A stretch of 64,000 nucleotides of DNA from Isochrysis galbana. Its lineage: Eukaryota; Haptophyta; Isochrysidales; Isochrysidaceae. Positions 31,495 through 42,031 of this stretch are shown piece by piece (the first letter of the stretch is position 1; every line of letters begins with the position of its first letter). The stretch covers positions 4,718,148 through 4,782,147 of the forward strand of contig CM030931.1 in the NCBI GenBank assembly GCA_018136815.1. The letters are read 5' to 3'. The translations under genes and the position numbers were made by a program. The notes below the pieces were generated by a model, which was given only the letters and a program-made list of their open reading frames with translations, did not search any database and was not told where the DNA came from.

Positions 31495-33779
31495 TCACAA
31501 AACATTCTTGTGCTTGTGCACTACAGAGCACCATTTGTACAATGGTCGATTGCGCCGTCGGAACTCACCAGAAAAGTCCGTGTCGAGAAGATGGCGTGTG
31601 GTGGTGGATGCATCGAGCGAGAGTTTGTCGAGAAATATGTCAAGTATCCGAGCGCAAGCAGCGTTCGACATCACATGCGGCAGCGTGGCATCGGTCAAAT
31701 CCATCGGCATGCACCGGACGTCAGGCCATAACTCCGCCAGAAATGGCCTATTGTGCAACGAAAGCAGCGTACCAAAAGTCCCACCCCCACCACTGCGATA
31801 CGTAGCACCCGTAGTCGCTCCGCGCGATGTTGAACCCCGTACCATCGACGGAGTTTGAAGCGGAGCACTCGGTGTTAAGCCGTTGTCACCGCCATTGGCA
31901 AACGTGCGCTGCCCTACTTTTGGGCTCAGCACAGAACGAACCGTGCCTGCAACTTCGCCAAAGTTGGGGTCCTGCAAGGAGAAGCCGATGAACAGCAGGT
32001 GCTTCGTCATAAGCATTGCCTGAACGATCCCCGAGAGGGCACCTCTCTCCTCCAAATACCCGTTCATTTGTGCGCGTGTCAAGACGATATCTTGAGGTCG
32101 GCGGAGATCGCCATGCAACTTGAGTACCCATCTGTAGAGGCCGAGGCAGCAGAGGTGCAAGCCGGTGGCTTAGACAGTCGTCGTTCCATTCAGCCACGTA
32201 TTTGTGCTACGCACGAGCGGCGCAATTCTACGCACACGAATAGATTCAGCGGCCTCAAGTTCAACCCCCACCCCACCCCTCTTCCCCACCTCACCTGTCC
32301 GCCCTTGCCGTTTCGTATGGCAGCACATTGAAGTCTGCCTGCGCGCCACGCCAGGCCTCCTCGAAGAGCGTGTCGTAGTTGGTCGTCACGACCGAGGATA
32401 CTGGGAGACTCGCAAGCAGACCGTGGGATAAAGAGTAGTAGTCAGAGGATAATTCCTGGACGACGAGTTCAGCGAGACGACGCTCGCCACGTGCCATTGA
32501 GATGCGGTCCGCCTTACAGCCGTCCGAAAAAGCAGGCGGAGAGGCAAGGCCCCCCGATTGATCAGAGTAGCTGTCCACAATCGCGTCGCCTGCCTTCCCA
32601 TCTATACCCATCGGGTCTGGCTGGTGTCCTAGACGCGAACACAGAACGGAAGCTTGGTCAGGGAGGTCGAGCATGGACAACTGTTCCAACTGCGAGTCAG
32701 GAGTGGGATAAGCTGTGTTAAAAACGCATGCAAAGTGCATCTGCATGCTGTATCAAAACCATATGTCCACGGGCAGGGTTCTCTTTCAGCAGCCAGCGCA
32801 ACAGAGGTGATCGCCGCACCTCTTGCGCATCAATGGGCACATCGCCTCTTTCAGCCAGTGATGTCAAGAGCTCCTTCCAAGCGGGCAGGCCCGCTCCAAC
32901 CGAAACTCCTGCTCCCAAGAATAATGCAAGTTGTTCTGACGTTGCAAGCGCCGCGAGCTCCGTTGCCGCCTCACAAAGTCGCTCTCCAAGCTTAGCCTGC
33001 CATCGAGGTGCGCCGCGGCCGGACACTGCTAGGTGGCGTCTATGAGCCTGTGCAGCAGAGAACTTCCGCGCTGATTTGATCACGAGGACAACGTCCACGT
33101 CATGTTCAAGCACAAAGTCCTCAAGGAGAAGCAAAAGGCGTGCGATAACCTTGCCGGAAGCGGTGCGTGCCCCGCCATTTCCCGTGCCCACAACCGGCAG
33201 GGCGAATAAGGGTTTGGTGCGCCCGCCCACAGGATGCCGCTTGCGAGCAGCATGGTCGGCAGTCGCCTGCGTGAGGAACTGATACGCGGCTTGCACGTAC
33301 CAGTCCACCCCAGGCCGGCCGGTTCGCGGATTCTTTCCCACAAAATGTGCTGCGCGCCGGCCGTCAACATGACCAAGGTAAAGTTGAGGCCCCTCCTCCG
33401 GCAGGCCATGAAGCAGATGGACCCGTCTGGCGCTCGTAAAGGCGTTTGCCGGTGGATTCATCACGCCCACAGGCGGGCCGGCTGGAAACCAGTCGTCATC
33501 GAACGTGTTCCGCGTTGGGATCAGCTTCGCGTCCGCGAGGAGTCGGGTGAGGTCACCGTGGACGATGAAGACATGACCTCCACTGCCGGCCTCGAAGCTG
33601 CTGTGAGGAGGCGCGTAGGCGCAGCAAGTGGGAGGGCCCGTGCGAGGCGTTGCAGATCGCCAGGCGTGTTGAACTTGGACTGCCGTCGCCGCCTCCCACT
33701 GCAGGCAGAGCAGCAGCAGCAGCAGCCGCCGCCGCCGCCGCCGCGCGCAAGGGCGGGGCGGCGAGCGGGCCGAGCGCAT
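31495..33779 (-). CDS. Macro-like domain fused to SIR2-family NADase
   Basis: Predicted NAD+-consuming protein of the SIR2_2 type, related to bacterial anti-phage SIR2 effectors and not to histone-deacetylase sirtuins. Exons 32820-33779, 32295-32740 and 31495-32131 join in phase to 680 aa. The first intron (32741-32819) could use another donor; the second is firm. Residues about 68-240 resemble a macro/Appr-1-P fold: HVFIVHGDLTRLLADAKLIPT at its start and LPVVGTGNGG at 195-203. The SIR2 core follows: FLGAGVSVGAGLPAW (287-301), SVVTTNYDTLFEEAW with Asn441, LKLHGD with His475, and LLFIGFSLQDPNF. Asn and His are the NADase catalytic pair. The C-terminal region (FLAELWPDV...ILDIFLDKL) matches the family's helical tail. 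The N-terminus is an Arg run plus a Leu run, encoded by a trinucleotide repeat; it might be a signal anchor or the true start may differ. Confidence 0.85.
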
Positions 33780-33929
33780 CCACTGGTCGTCGGTCCAATT
33801 TCTGGAAGGGCCCTTGGGAGGTTTCTGGGTCGGGGGTTTATGACGTTTCTGGATACTACTCTACTTACGACATTTCGGGGCTTGTTCCAAGCCCAGAAAG
33901 CTCGCGTAGAAAAAAACTCTTGGATATGC

Positions 33930-34060
33930 CTACATGCTAGTGTCCTACCCTACTACCCCCCTCAAGGAGGGTGGGCCCGCGTGCACTACGACGGGCCAGC
34001 GGGGGGGGGGGGGGGGGCAGGCCTGCCAAAGTTACATTTGCACACAAACGCAGACGCGGG
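33930..34060 (+). repeat. Repeat D copy 3
   Basis: Hairpin 33974-33997 has arms GGCCCG/CGGGCC and a loop with TGCACTAC, then a G-run and GGGGCAGGCCT. Relative to copies 1 and 2 the closing pair changed from A-T to G-C on both arms. A fourth hairpin, GGCCCAA/TTGGGCC, lies at 34351-34381. No gene is seen from 34061 to 35216. Confidence 0.5.
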
Positions 34061-35216
34061 CGATAGTCACCTTATTTTGTCTATCCATTCTCGGTCGTTC
34101 TCGGGGTCTTTTCTCTTTTTTGGTCGGTTTCCTCTCTCGCCGAATTCGCGCCGCTCTATCGCAGCTGTCGCGCTTGCCTGTTGTTGTTGTTTACCTTCAG
34201 ACTTATGAAAACTTTCGCATTTTTTTACCTTTTTTTGTTCTGAATGTGAATGTGTCGGTCAATTTTTTCGTTGCTTTCTGCGTTTTCGCCGCTCTCAGGA
34301 CGTCGCGTGCCGCCTGCGCACGCCATGGCCCCCCGCGGGGGCGGGGGGTCGGCCCAATTGCGCTACGTTGGACGTTGGGCCTTGTGCGTGGGGGGAGCTA
34401 GCGGCTGGGACGGCCTGGTGGCGGCGCGATTGAGTCTTTATCCTTGTCTAGAGTCGAAGGCGTGCCATTAAGACACGAGTGTGTGAGGGCCCTGCCCTAG
34501 GGCATCCCTCATGGGTTCGTTTCTTGCTGCTTCCATGTTTGTCACTTCTGTCTCTTGTGCGTTTCGTCTAGCCTTGGTCGTCGTGTTCCGTTTCTTTTGC
34601 TATGTCTTATGAATTCATTATGTGTTCAATCCCCAGCCTTGCGGCCAGGAGTTTTAGTTTTTCACTGGGGATTAGGTTGTTGTTTTTATCCACTAGGTAT
34701 AAGGGTTTGAAGTCGTTTTCGTCTACACGTTTCTTTGGCTGTCGGCACATATCCGCGTGGGCTCTGCGCGCGGCGTCTATTGAGTTTCCCGTGGATTGCG
34801 GCCTTGCACAGTATGGTGAATCTTTCGATCACGCGCCTTACTATAGGCCTACCTAAGAAGATAGTGTTGTCAAAGTGGGCCAGGAAGCGAGAGGAAGGGT
34901 GCGCGCGCACAACTGACCTTGATGACCACGACCACGACCCAGAACAATTGAACTCAAAACAACTGAGAAAGAAAGTAAGCGCGTAGATGCCGCAGTGTAC
35001 ATTGATGGTCGGGTGACGATAGGTATCTGGCAGCCTGAACCCTGATCCCATGCGAGCAGAAGCATGCCGCACCCCCCATCGATGCTGAAAGACGGCCGAG
35101 CAGTGGAAGAGTATAGGGATTTCAGCAACACGAATGCTTTACCTCGTCACATCTTCTCATGCGCAAGTCCAGTGCGCATCCTCAGGTCATCCCTAAACCC
35201 GCACCTGGCCCAGGCG

Positions 35217-36440
35217 TCAATCAGACCAACGGAAGACGGCGCCCTCAACACCCGCGTCGAGGTTACCGCCGCTGGCCTCAGCAAATTCCTCAGCACTTAT
35301 CGACACCTTGTCAAGCCACTGCAACAGCAACTCCACTGGAACTGTCCCAACCTTCTCGCCCGGAATTGCGAGTGGCTGCCATTGATAGAGCAGTCTCGCC
35401 GTACCATCATCCAGAAGCTCGACTATAATAGAACTCGCGTATGCTGGCCAATGCGAGCGGCTGACTTGCTCGCCTTCGCGGTCAAGCGCGTTGAGGAAGC
35501 TGAAAAGAGTAGTGTCGTGGCCCGAGAGGAGCACGAGGCGGACATCCGGAGGGTGCGAACAGCCTGGATCCCGTTCGCCGAGAAGCTCGCGCACGTGCTC
35601 CGCAACGTATGCGCAGAGCCGGCCCGCAGACAGGCGAGCAGAATCGTCGCCGCCGTGTGCAAGAGCAGAGCGCACCTCGCGTGCAGCCTCAGCAGAAGCC
35701 ATGTCAGTGAGCCCCACATCAACACATCGTGACGGTGGGTGGCCTGAGAATCGACGCGCGATGCCATCGTCATGGATTGCAATCATCGAGCAGAGCCTAG
35801 AATCATAGAGCGGCCCAAATGCTTCAGCCGCTAGAGCAGCCGCGCGACGCGCTGTTTCGTCCGACTGTCGGTGAGCGCGGCGGCCCTCATTGAGCGAGTC
35901 GACCAACGGTCCACACGTGGTGGGGACCATCATATTTTGAGTGCGATCCACCTCAATAATGAGCTCTGGTGGAGGCTCAGTGCCCTCATAGATACCAGTA
36001 AGTACTGCCTGTGCTGTTAGCACCGTACGCGAGACGTCCGTCGAGCGTACACGAGGCGGCGACGGGCGTCCATAGTGTGCCTTCAGACGTCTGCCAAGTG
36101 CGACACCCTGCTCCCAGCCGACTGAGGTGAGAAGGCCCTTTGATCCAGGTGGGCCGACGTCGAGGGCGTGGTGGGCGTCGATAATGTGCACCTTCGGGCT
36201 GTGCTCCGGCGCGCTGCTCACTGTCTCGTACCTGACGGGCGGCGACGAGTCGGCATCCGTCAGCCGGAAGACTGGAGCGCGGGCACCGTGCCGGAAGATG
36301 ACGACCGCAGCGAAGACACGGGGCGCTCTGGGCTCTGCCTCGGCGGGAGCGATGTTGACAAAGCTGGCGGCGAATGGGAGCAGCGCCACCCGGCGCCACG
36401 CGCCGCCACGCACGCCCAGCCTCGAGAGCATGGCTGACAC
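35217..36440 (-). CDS. Histidine acid phosphatase, ACP6-like
   Basis: Removes phosphate from a phosphomonoester. The closest family by motif order is acid phosphatase type 6, which hydrolyses lysophosphatidic acid in mitochondria. 407 aa, one exon. The signature FRHGARAP (RHG at 50-52) carries the nucleophilic His. STDVSRT with downstream AVLTGIYEG matches the second conserved block, and SGHDTTLFSFL (307-310) carries the proton-donor HD pair. The N-terminus (MSAMLSRLGVRGGAWRRVAL plus a hydrophobic stretch) fits a mitochondrial presequence or a signal peptide; a second Met lies three codons in. It ends in a C-terminal Asp-Gly-rich tail. It shares strand with the macro/SIR2 gene 1.4 kb downstream, with no sign of co-transcription. 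Confidence 0.88.
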   Translation of the reverse strand: MSAMLSRLGVRGGAWRRVALLPFAASFVNIAPAEAEPRAPRVFAAVVIFRHGARAPVFRLTDADSSPPVRYETVSSAPEHSPKVHIIDAHHALDVGPPGSKGLLTSVGWEQGVALGRRLKAHYGRPSPPRVRSTDVSRTVLTAQAVLTGIYEGTEPPPELIIEVDRTQNMMVPTTCGPLVDSLNEGRRAHRQSDETARRAAALAAEAFGPLYDSRLCSMIAIHDDGIARRFSGHPPSRCVDVGLTDMASAEAAREVRSALAHGGDDSARLSAGRLCAYVAEHVRELLGERDPGCSHPPDVRLVLLSGHDTTLFSFLNALDREGEQVSRSHWPAYASSIIVELLDDGTARLLYQWQPLAIPGEKVGTVPVELLLQWLDKVSISAEEFAEASGGNLDAGVEGAVFRWSD

Positions 36441-37456
36441 GAGCTCTCGCCCTCAAGCGCCAGCGATCACACGATCCTCGGCTCGCCCTCTGTTATCGTT
36501 TATAAACTACTACTAGAATTTTAGGTTTATCACCAGTCACCGAGGTTCACAAACAAAAACAAAAGTCCGTTACTACTTCAACATCGCAGCTGGCTTTCGA
36601 TGTTGCCTGGCGCGAGGGCGGCCGTCTCACCAACACGCCAGCGGTCGAGCTCTCTTCCTCCGGAGAGCAGGCTACACACTGCCCTTTCGCCTTCGCGAGC
36701 GCGCTACACGCTTAGCTCCTAGCCATACTGCCGTACTAGCCGGCACCGGGCAGCAAGCAGCAAACAAGAGCAAGGTTGAAACAAGAGGGTCGGTTCGTGG
36801 ATGCGACATCAACCTTAGACTCTGCCTTGTGGCATGAGTTGAAAATTCACCAACCCGACCTGGACCTCTAGAGAAGGGCGTGGATCAGGATCACAGGAGA
36901 CGCACTCCCAAGCTCCCAAGCCCACTAGCAAACCACTAACTAGCCACTAGCCACTAGATAGAGATAGACGTCGCGTTATTCGTTATTCGTTATTCGTTAT
37001 TCTCTGTCGCGTGGGTGTCCCGCGGACGGCACCTCTCACACCTCAATAACACACGCTCAGGATAGTCGCCTTCGTCCTCGCTCTGCTCCAGCCGCTCAAG
37101 GCGCTCGTGCGCGGCAGGGTGGAACTCGCACCACACACCACACGCCGCGTCGCGTGGCAGGCTGCGCACAGCAGGCAATAAGGAATAGGGTACGCCGTGC
37201 TCGGCACGGGCGTGGATGTCCACCAGGCGCTCTTAGCTCTTAGGACGATCCCTCGTGCCGAGCCAAGGCTACGTCATTCTCGTCACTACTCGTCGCGTAC
37301 GTGGTGCTACTGGGCCTCTCCTTTGGGGTGCTCGCGTCCAGGCTCATTCATGCTCACAACCCCAGAGCCCCAGGACCCCAGACCCCAGGCGAGACCCCCT
37401 CCCGCACACAGGCAATAGACCGTAGACCGAGTTAGATTCGAGCACTAAATAAAAGA
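36441..37456. other. Intergenic; TTATTCG microsatellite
   Basis: TTATTCG is repeated four times at about 36976-37003. A 77-codon minus-strand frame (36990-37223) with two Cys-x-x-Cys-like pairs is weakly coding-like but unsupported. Nothing else is seen. Confidence 0.45.
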
Positions 37457-37658
37457 GGGTTTTTGAGGGAACTCAAGAGTGACTCAACTGTGGGCGACTC
37501 AACTGCGTTGGCGCGCTGTTGAGTCACTGTTGAGTTGGCAATCCAAAATACCGTTGAGGCGAACACGGCTTAAGAATGGTGCATCCCAAGAAATCTCCCG
37601 CCACCCGGAAGGCGGAACCGCGGGGGAACTGTGTGCGCGGCGCCCTCGCAGGCCGGCC

Positions 37659-38228
37659 ATGCCCACCCGTCCGTACACCGCGCGAGAGCTGGAGGCCTCC
37701 AGGCAGGCCTTGGTGCTGGCGCTGGAGGAGATGGATGAGAGGGCGCGCAAGAGGGCGCGCTTCGGGCCCGACGCCGCGCGAGACGACTTCTGGGAAGACG
37801 TCTTCTTGGCTCTGGCTGCCGAGCCGCTCGCACGGACGATGCGCTCGCGCATCGGGCCGGAGCGGCTTACCATTGCGAGGCTGGAACTGGAGGCGACAGC
37901 AGCTGGCGGCGGCGGCCACGTTGTAGTGCGCGACGTGTACGCACGCTTCGGCGTGCGCCTGACCGACCTGCGGCGATTCGTCGACGCGCTACGCATGCCT
38001 GCGGGCATGCGTCTGCGCGGAGGCCCTCGACCATTGCCTTTTGTGTCTGCGCAAACTGCGCCATCATTTGCATCAAGTTCTTGTGCATCTCAGCTTGCCG
38101 CTCCTCCCGGCGCTCCTCGCGCTCCTCTCGTGACTCCTCGCGGCGTGCGGTCCGCATGCGCTCCACTTCTTGTGCCTTTAGCTTGGCAGCGTCCATCTCA
38201 ACGCGGTGCGCCATCTCCTGTCGCATGA
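37659..38228 (+). pseudogene. N-terminal fragment of a Harbinger-like transposase
   Basis: The sequence is transposase-like from MPTRPYTARELEASRQALVL to RFGVRLTDLRRFVDALRMP, the block that precedes the helix-turn-helix in DDE_Tnp_4 proteins. After about 38030 the frame runs antisense to the coiled-coil gene and is not real coding. No DDE triad is present. This looks like an internal deletion that joined the two convergent transposon genes. Confidence 0.5.
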
Positions 38229-39410
38229 GCTGCAAGCGCTGCTCATCACGTGCGGCGGCCCGCTCCTCTCGATCAGCAGCAGCCTGCAACTCGGCCGCCC
38301 TTTCCTTCTTGTCTCCTTCCTTGTCCTGCTTGCGCATCGCCACCAACTCAGCGATGCTGTCACGCGCGGCGCCGGCCTTGCGGCCTTGTGCATTGGGCCG
38401 CTTGGTGAGTGAGCGCACAAAAAAATACATCAACTCGTCGTCGCACTCCAAGCCATACCCCTTGGGCCACTTTTCCTTCGTCTTCACGATGTCGTCCACC
38501 GACAGGCACATCTCCTTCACCTCCTCGCACGCGTACTCGATGAGCCAGTTCTCCACTGAGATGCGGTCGGGCAAGTCGGCAGTCGACGATGCCGTGCTCT
38601 CCGCACTTGACGAGCTTGTCTTCATGCGTTGACCCATGGCATCAGCAGCCTACATTATGGCCATAGGGTGGATACCGTCAAGGGATGGAGTTGAGAGCAT
38701 GGGAATGTGTACGAGCGTGCAAGAGGCAAGAGGGCAGGAAGGTAACGCGACTTACCATCAACTCTTCCACAGACAAATCCTTGTACGCTGCCTTTGCCGC
38801 CGCATCCTGCGCGGACCTCGCAGCCATCTCTGCCGCCTTCGCCACCTTGTTCTCCGTGGCCTCCAGCTCAGCCTCGCGCTTGAACGCAGCCACCTCGATG
38901 AGTAGGGTTTGGAACTCCGTGAGATCCTCCTCGGCCTTTGTTCCGGTGGTGTTGGTGGGGTGGTCCACGTCGATGGGCTCCGCCTGCTCCTTGCCCTGCG
39001 TGTACAAGTGGCGGCCGTCCTGCGATGCGAGCCGCAGGGGGGGGGGGCGTGCACAGTTTGAGTGTGCTGAAGCGTTCGCGTTCGCGGTGAGGGAGGGGCT
39101 GGGCAAGGTGCATGGCAGCAGAACACACGCTGAGCCACTTCTTCAGCGCTAGCATCGTCGACTGGTGCCCCGGTAGCGGCTCGCCCTCGCTGGGTGTGAA
39201 AGTCGTCTGGCCATCACCATTGCGGAAGAGGACGGGGAGGATGCCCGTCTCCCCGTTCATCCACACGTCTGCCTGCGACGTGAACTCCGCGTCGGCCTTC
39301 GCGCCCCGTGCGGTCTGGAAGGCCTTCTTCCCGGCGATGACCACTTGGCGGAGAAGCTTGAGCTTGCGCTCATCGCTCCACCGCCAGTTGCGGCTCCGCG
39401 GCTTCTTCAC
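37990..39410 (-). CDS. Transposon accessory protein: Trp-rich (Myb/SANT-like?) plus coiled coil
   Basis: Exons can be joined in phase. 39128-39410 encodes the Trp-rich block RNWRWSDERKLKLLRQVVI through LALKKWLS (donor GTGTGT). About 38754-39020 encodes DGRHLYTQGKEQAEP through DLSVEELM (donor GTAAGT). From about 38653 downward it encodes AADAMGQRMKTSSSS, then ISVENWLIEYACEEVKEMC, then a Glu/Arg/Ala-rich coiled coil. Upstream coding may exist in 39420-39580 (MAGEEVRAAIRAPNDAL). PIF/Harbinger elements carry a second Myb/SANT-like protein that helps the transposase bind DNA; I infer that role here. The 3' end runs into the transposase fragment, so the true C-terminus is unclear. Confidence 0.5.
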
Positions 39411-39689
39411 CCCCTGTGGCGTCGAGGCGAGGCGAGGGTGTCTGTCTGCGGTGATCCAAAGGGGCCTGCAGGCTCCGCCGCTTCAACACATACCCCTTGG
39501 CCTGCATCCCACGTGGCAGGGTGCAGGGCATCGTTGGGCGCGCGGATGGCGGCGCGCACCTCCTCCCCCGCCATCTCTTTTGTTGAGTGACAGTTGGCAC
39601 AGCGCGCGAACTCAACTCTCCCCACTAGAAGAGTTTGAGAGTCCTGGCTCAAGAGTAACTCAAGAGCGGCGACTCAAGAAATCTCGCAG

Positions 39690-41519
39690 TTGAGCCACTC
39701 TTGGGTCACTGTTGAGATGACTCAAAAACCCCCGAAAACTGCGCTGCTCAGCAGCTTCCCGCTCTTACGTGCTGTCGCCCGCGTGGACTGCGCGCTGCGC
39801 CTCAGCGCAACAAGGCGCTGGCCACCAGGCGCGACAGCTGGGCACAACGCGACCATGCGCGCGCCCGCGCTGCGCATGGGTGTGCGATACGGTAGGATTA
39901 CCGGCGCACCCGTCGCGAGCGGCATCGCGCTCGAGTGCAGCCACTTTGGCGCTTGCCCCGCCTGCGACATCTCAGAGCGGCTCGAGGCCCCTCTGCTGCT
40001 CAAGGAGGCGAGGCGCTTCTTCAATGAGCGTGGGTCCGAGTTGCACCCGCGGTGGGGCTCGCCTCATGGCTACAGGACCACCGCAAAACTCGCAGTGCGG
40101 CGAGACCCAAGCACGGATCAGATCGTCATAGGGCTGTTCGAAAGACGATCGCACAGTGTGGTAGCCATCCCCAGCTGCGTTGTGCAGCACCCGTCCATCA
40201 ACAGGGCTGCGGCGCTCATTCAGGAGAGACTACGGGCGCATCAAGGGGTCACCGCGTACGACGACATCAGCACCTCGGGACTGCTGCGGTACCTGCAAAT
40301 GGGTGTCCAGCGTTGCACGGGCCGAGTGCAGCTTACTCTCGTTGCAAATGCGCGGACCGCGACGGACGATGCGGTGCTAAAGGAGCTAGTCGAGCAGCTA
40401 TGGCCGGCTGGCAGCAGCTCGGAACTATGGCATTCAATCTGGGTCAACGTCAATACGATGCCGAACAACATCATCTTCTCGCACGAACCGGGTGCGTGGA
40501 AGCTCATGTGCGGCGAAAGGCTTTTGGTCGAAGAGATCAAGTCAGGGTCTCCCATCGCGCTCTTGCCATACACATTCCGCCAGCCCAATCTCGATGGGTT
40601 CGAGGGCGTGATCCGTACTGTTGTCGAGGCAGTTCCCCGGGGCGCGCGTGTGGTAGAGTGGTATTCGGGTGTCGGGGTGCTAGGCCTTGCGCTTGTACGC
40701 CGCTCGAACGTTCGATGGGTGCGATGCTCAGACATTTCGCCACGGTGTGCATTCGATATGTCGTGTGGCATGCTCCCTGAGGGGATGAGGTCGCAAATAT
40801 GCTACGATGTTGGCCCAGCGGGGCGCCGTGTATCAGATGCCATCGGTGCCGATGTTGCCGTCGTAGATCCGCCACGGAAGGGGCTTGATCCTGAGTTGAT
40901 CGACGCCCTTTGTGCAACTAAACCTCGTCCAGCTCGCATGTCAAAGTCAAAGCGCAATGGGAGTCGCTCTGGCGGTGGCGCAACGGCACCAGAACACGAG
41001 CAAGAGGTCCTCTGTGCTCCAACCCAAGAGGCAACTTCGGAGACTATCGTCGGCTCGAGCCTTGTGCCAATTGGACCGTGCCGTGGACTCAAGCTCTTAG
41101 TTTACGTCTCATGTGGGTTCCAAGCGCTTCAGCGCGATGCTGATGCTCTTCTTTCTGCCGGCTGGAGTGTTCGTAGGGCAGAGGCGCACATGCTCATGAT
41201 GGGGACAAACCATCTGGAGACCGTTGTTGAATTCGAGCGTTTGGGAGGTGCTGAGGCTATCGCCACAGCCGGCGCACAATGGGCGGCCAATGCCACCACA
41301 GAGGATGCCAAATCATCTCCAAAGCCCCTAGGACGTTCCCACCGGGCATTCATTGAGGATCTTGTCTCACTACGAGCGCCAGCCGACCTGAAGCCGAAAA
41401 ATAAGAAGCGAGCGGAGAAGCTTCGGGCTCGACGGGAGCGCTCGGGCCGCCAACGTCGCCAAAGCGACGACGACTTGGACACCGACACCAACGGTAAAGG
41501 TTACGATGACGTAGGGTGA
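39690..41519 (+). CDS. RNA m5U methyltransferase, TrmA/RlmD family
   Basis: Methylates C5 of uridine in rRNA or tRNA, with SAM as donor. The frame is 609 aa from the first ATG. The family's [4Fe-4S] ligands are present: Cys83, Cys89, Cys92 (CSHFGACPAC) and Cys163 (IPSCVVQHPSIN). The SAM-binding motif is VVEWYSGVGVLGLAL, followed by VVDPPRKGLDPELI. The catalytic Cys is 475 (VYVSCGFQALQRDADAL) and the general-base Glu is 510 (NHLETVVEF). A Ser/Gly-rich insertion of about 45 residues splits the catalytic domain, and the C-terminus is a Lys/Arg-rich tail. The first 14 codons lie inside the right TIR of the adjacent transposon; later starts are Met10 and Met56. Residues 11-55 are basic and could form an organelle presequence. 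Confidence 0.9.
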   Translation: MSHSWVTVEMTQKPPKTALLSSFPLLRAVARVDCALRLSATRRWPPGATAGHNATMRAPALRMGVRYGRITGAPVASGIALECSHFGACPACDISERLEAPLLLKEARRFFNERGSELHPRWGSPHGYRTTAKLAVRRDPSTDQIVIGLFERRSHSVVAIPSCVVQHPSINRAAALIQERLRAHQGVTAYDDISTSGLLRYLQMGVQRCTGRVQLTLVANARTATDDAVLKELVEQLWPAGSSSELWHSIWVNVNTMPNNIIFSHEPGAWKLMCGERLLVEEIKSGSPIALLPYTFRQPNLDGFEGVIRTVVEAVPRGARVVEWYSGVGVLGLALVRRSNVRWVRCSDISPRCAFDMSCGMLPEGMRSQICYDVGPAGRRVSDAIGADVAVVDPPRKGLDPELIDALCATKPRPARMSKSKRNGSRSGGGATAPEHEQEVLCAPTQEATSETIVGSSLVPIGPCRGLKLLVYVSCGFQALQRDADALLSAGWSVRRAEAHMLMMGTNHLETVVEFERLGGAEAIATAGAQWAANATTEDAKSSPKPLGRSHRAFIEDLVSLRAPADLKPKNKKRAEKLRARRERSGRQRRQSDDDLDTDTNGKGYDDVG

Positions 41520-42031
41520 AGCCCACGTGCCATTGAATGCCAAGCACTTTGGCGCAGTTGTATTTTCGTCGTGCTAGCGAATGTCATCCGCCTTTATTGT
41601 AGTCATGGAACGAGTAGTAACGGGATCGGCGCGAATAGCGCACATGGAATGCATTACATGGTATCCGCATTTACCATGTTGCGGGTAGGGGGAGTTCGTC
41701 CCCACGCTCGAGAGGGTCCGTTCCCTCCTCCCGCCTGCCGCCCGCCGGGGGCTCCTCCGAAGATCCGTTAGTCCGTTAGGTCGCGTTCCGTCGAAAGAGG
41801 AAAGAGGACCATGCGTGAACATTTTTATTCTTACACTTAGTCTTGTAAGAGGTCTTGTTGGCTAGCATCCCTAGCCACATACACCGGACGAGCCATGCAC
41901 CAACCGCGCACACCCTCATCGCGGGGGAGGGGCTCCGTCGCCGATGAGGCACGGTCCCCAAGCACTAGGATTAAACTAGGACAACAAGAAAACTCTTACA
42001 GAAACCGACATCCGATCGGTGGCCCCAGGCA
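41520..42031. other. Intergenic, no gene seen
   Basis: Spacer between two same-strand genes; no repeat recognised. Confidence 0.45.

Larger units (their letters stand above)
37457..39731. mobile_element. TIR DNA transposon, PIF/Harbinger-like, collapsed
   Basis: The ends are imperfect inverted repeats of about 31 bp. Left reads GGGTTTTTGAG then CTCAAGAGTGACTCAA; right, read inward, gives GGGTTTTTGAG then CTCAACAGTGACCCAA. Subterminal CTCAA/TTGAG boxes are repeated many times at both ends (37470-37560 and 39610-39715). Inside, a plus-strand fragment resembles the start of a Harbinger transposase and meets a minus-strand DNA-binding/coiled-coil gene head on. The catalytic DDE part is absent, so the copy is non-autonomous. 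I could not define a target-site duplication. The family call rests on the two-gene layout and the fragment at 37930-38030. Confidence 0.65.

Noticed and set aside
36990-37223. Small Cys-pair protein (zinc ribbon?)
   Set aside because: Only 77 codons, no family match and in a low-complexity flank; not enough support.
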